Assembly (NCBI GenBank): GCA_963205285.1 | Contig: CAUJJQ010000071.1 | Location: 1-5,438, forward strand | DNA: 5,438 bases | Origin: Pseudomonadota bacterium | GTDB lineage: Bacteria; Pseudomonadota; Alphaproteobacteria; Sphingomonadales; Sphingomonadaceae | Direction of reading: 5' to 3' | Shown here: positions 5,156 through 5,438 of the stretch, piece after piece | Numbering within the stretch: the first letter of the stretch is position 1 | Layout: every line of letters starts with the position of its first letter | Notes under the pieces: model-generated | Told to the model about the DNA's origin: nothing | The model's input: only the letters and a program-made list of their open reading frames with translations | Database searches by the model: none | Translations under genes and position numbers: made by a program

Positions 5156-5438
5156 ATGTCCAGCCTTGTGCCACCCAAGAACACCGACATCCAATATGAA
5201 ACCGATGCACCCATCGAATATCGGGTCGAAGATGGCGTCGCTTGGCTGATGATGGATCGGCCACAGTTCAACAACGCGCAAAACGGGCAGATGACCTATG
5301 CGCTCGACGATGCGTTCCAGCGCGCGGTCAATGACGACAGCGTGGGTGCCATAGTGCTCGGCGGCAAGGGCAAGCATTTTTCGGCTGGCCATGACATTGG
5401 CACGCCGGGCCGCGACCTCCACCATGAATTTGACAAAA
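5156..5438 (+). CDS. crotonase-superfamily enoyl-CoA hydratase/hydrolase, 3' end outside window
   Basis: Only the first 94 residues are present. After an N-terminal extension of about 20 residues, the crotonase pattern begins: YRVEDGVAWLMMDRPQFNNAQN (22-43), then AIVLGGKGKHFSAGHDIG (65-82). FSAGHD provides the first oxyanion-hole amide and holds the acyl-CoA thioester. The catalytic acid residues, usually near 110-145, lie beyond the edge, so hydratase, isomerase and ring-cleaving hydrolase activities cannot be told apart. The gene starts 11 bases after ipdB, with GGAG at 5144-5147, and surely belongs to the same operon. In Mycobacterium tuberculosis the crotonase gene echA20 adjoins ipdAB and its product acts one step before IpdAB. 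The N-terminal sequence here (NNAQNGQMTYALDD) does not look like EchA20 as I remember it, so this may be a different crotonase serving a similar or later step. Confidence 0.88.
   Translation, partial: MSSLVPPKNTDIQYETDAPIEYRVEDGVAWLMMDRPQFNNAQNGQMTYALDDAFQRAVNDDSVGAIVLGGKGKHFSAGHDIGTPGRDLHHEFDK

Overview
This window comes from a GC-rich bacterial chromosome or large plasmid. It carries part of a catabolic gene cluster for an aromatic or polycyclic compound. Codon use (strong G/C bias at third positions, with AT-rich patches only between genes) and the protein sequences suggest a proteobacterium. An alphaproteobacterium such as a sphingomonad fits best, but that placement is an impression from reading and not a search result.

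There are two divergent transcription units. On the minus strand, a flavin-dependent phenol hydroxylase of the HsaA/HpaH type (1536 to 316) is followed 8 bases later by a meta-cleavage-product hydrolase of the HsaD/BphD/MhpC type. The window edge cuts the hydrolase just after its nucleophile elbow. On the plus strand, five genes lie almost without gaps: a short-chain dehydrogenase/reductase (1764-2531), a type I extradiol ring-cleavage dioxygenase of the HsaC/BphC type (2537-3463), the two subunits of an IpdAB-type CoA-ester ring-opening hydrolase (3460-4359 and 4359-5144), and the start of a crotonase-superfamily gene (5156 to the window end). A roughly 230-base AT-rich intergenic region (1537-1763) separates the units. 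It holds two back-to-back -35-like hexamers and a 16-base interrupted palindrome that could be an operator.

The genes fit one pathway. The hydroxylase, or the dehydrogenase acting on a dihydrodiol, makes a catechol. The extradiol dioxygenase opens it by meta cleavage, and the hydrolase splits the C-C bond of the product. After CoA activation by a ligase outside the window, the dehydrogenase, the crotonase and IpdAB could break down the remaining carbocycle. In actinobacterial cholesterol breakdown the matching steps are HsaA/HsaC/HsaD for rings A/B, then IpdAB with the crotonase EchA20 for rings C/D. Here both stages sit in one compact divergent locus, so the substrate is likely a steroid or another fused-ring compound (terpenoid or hydroaromatic). 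The true substrate cannot be read from this sequence. No RNA genes, mobile elements, CRISPR arrays or clear terminators were seen.
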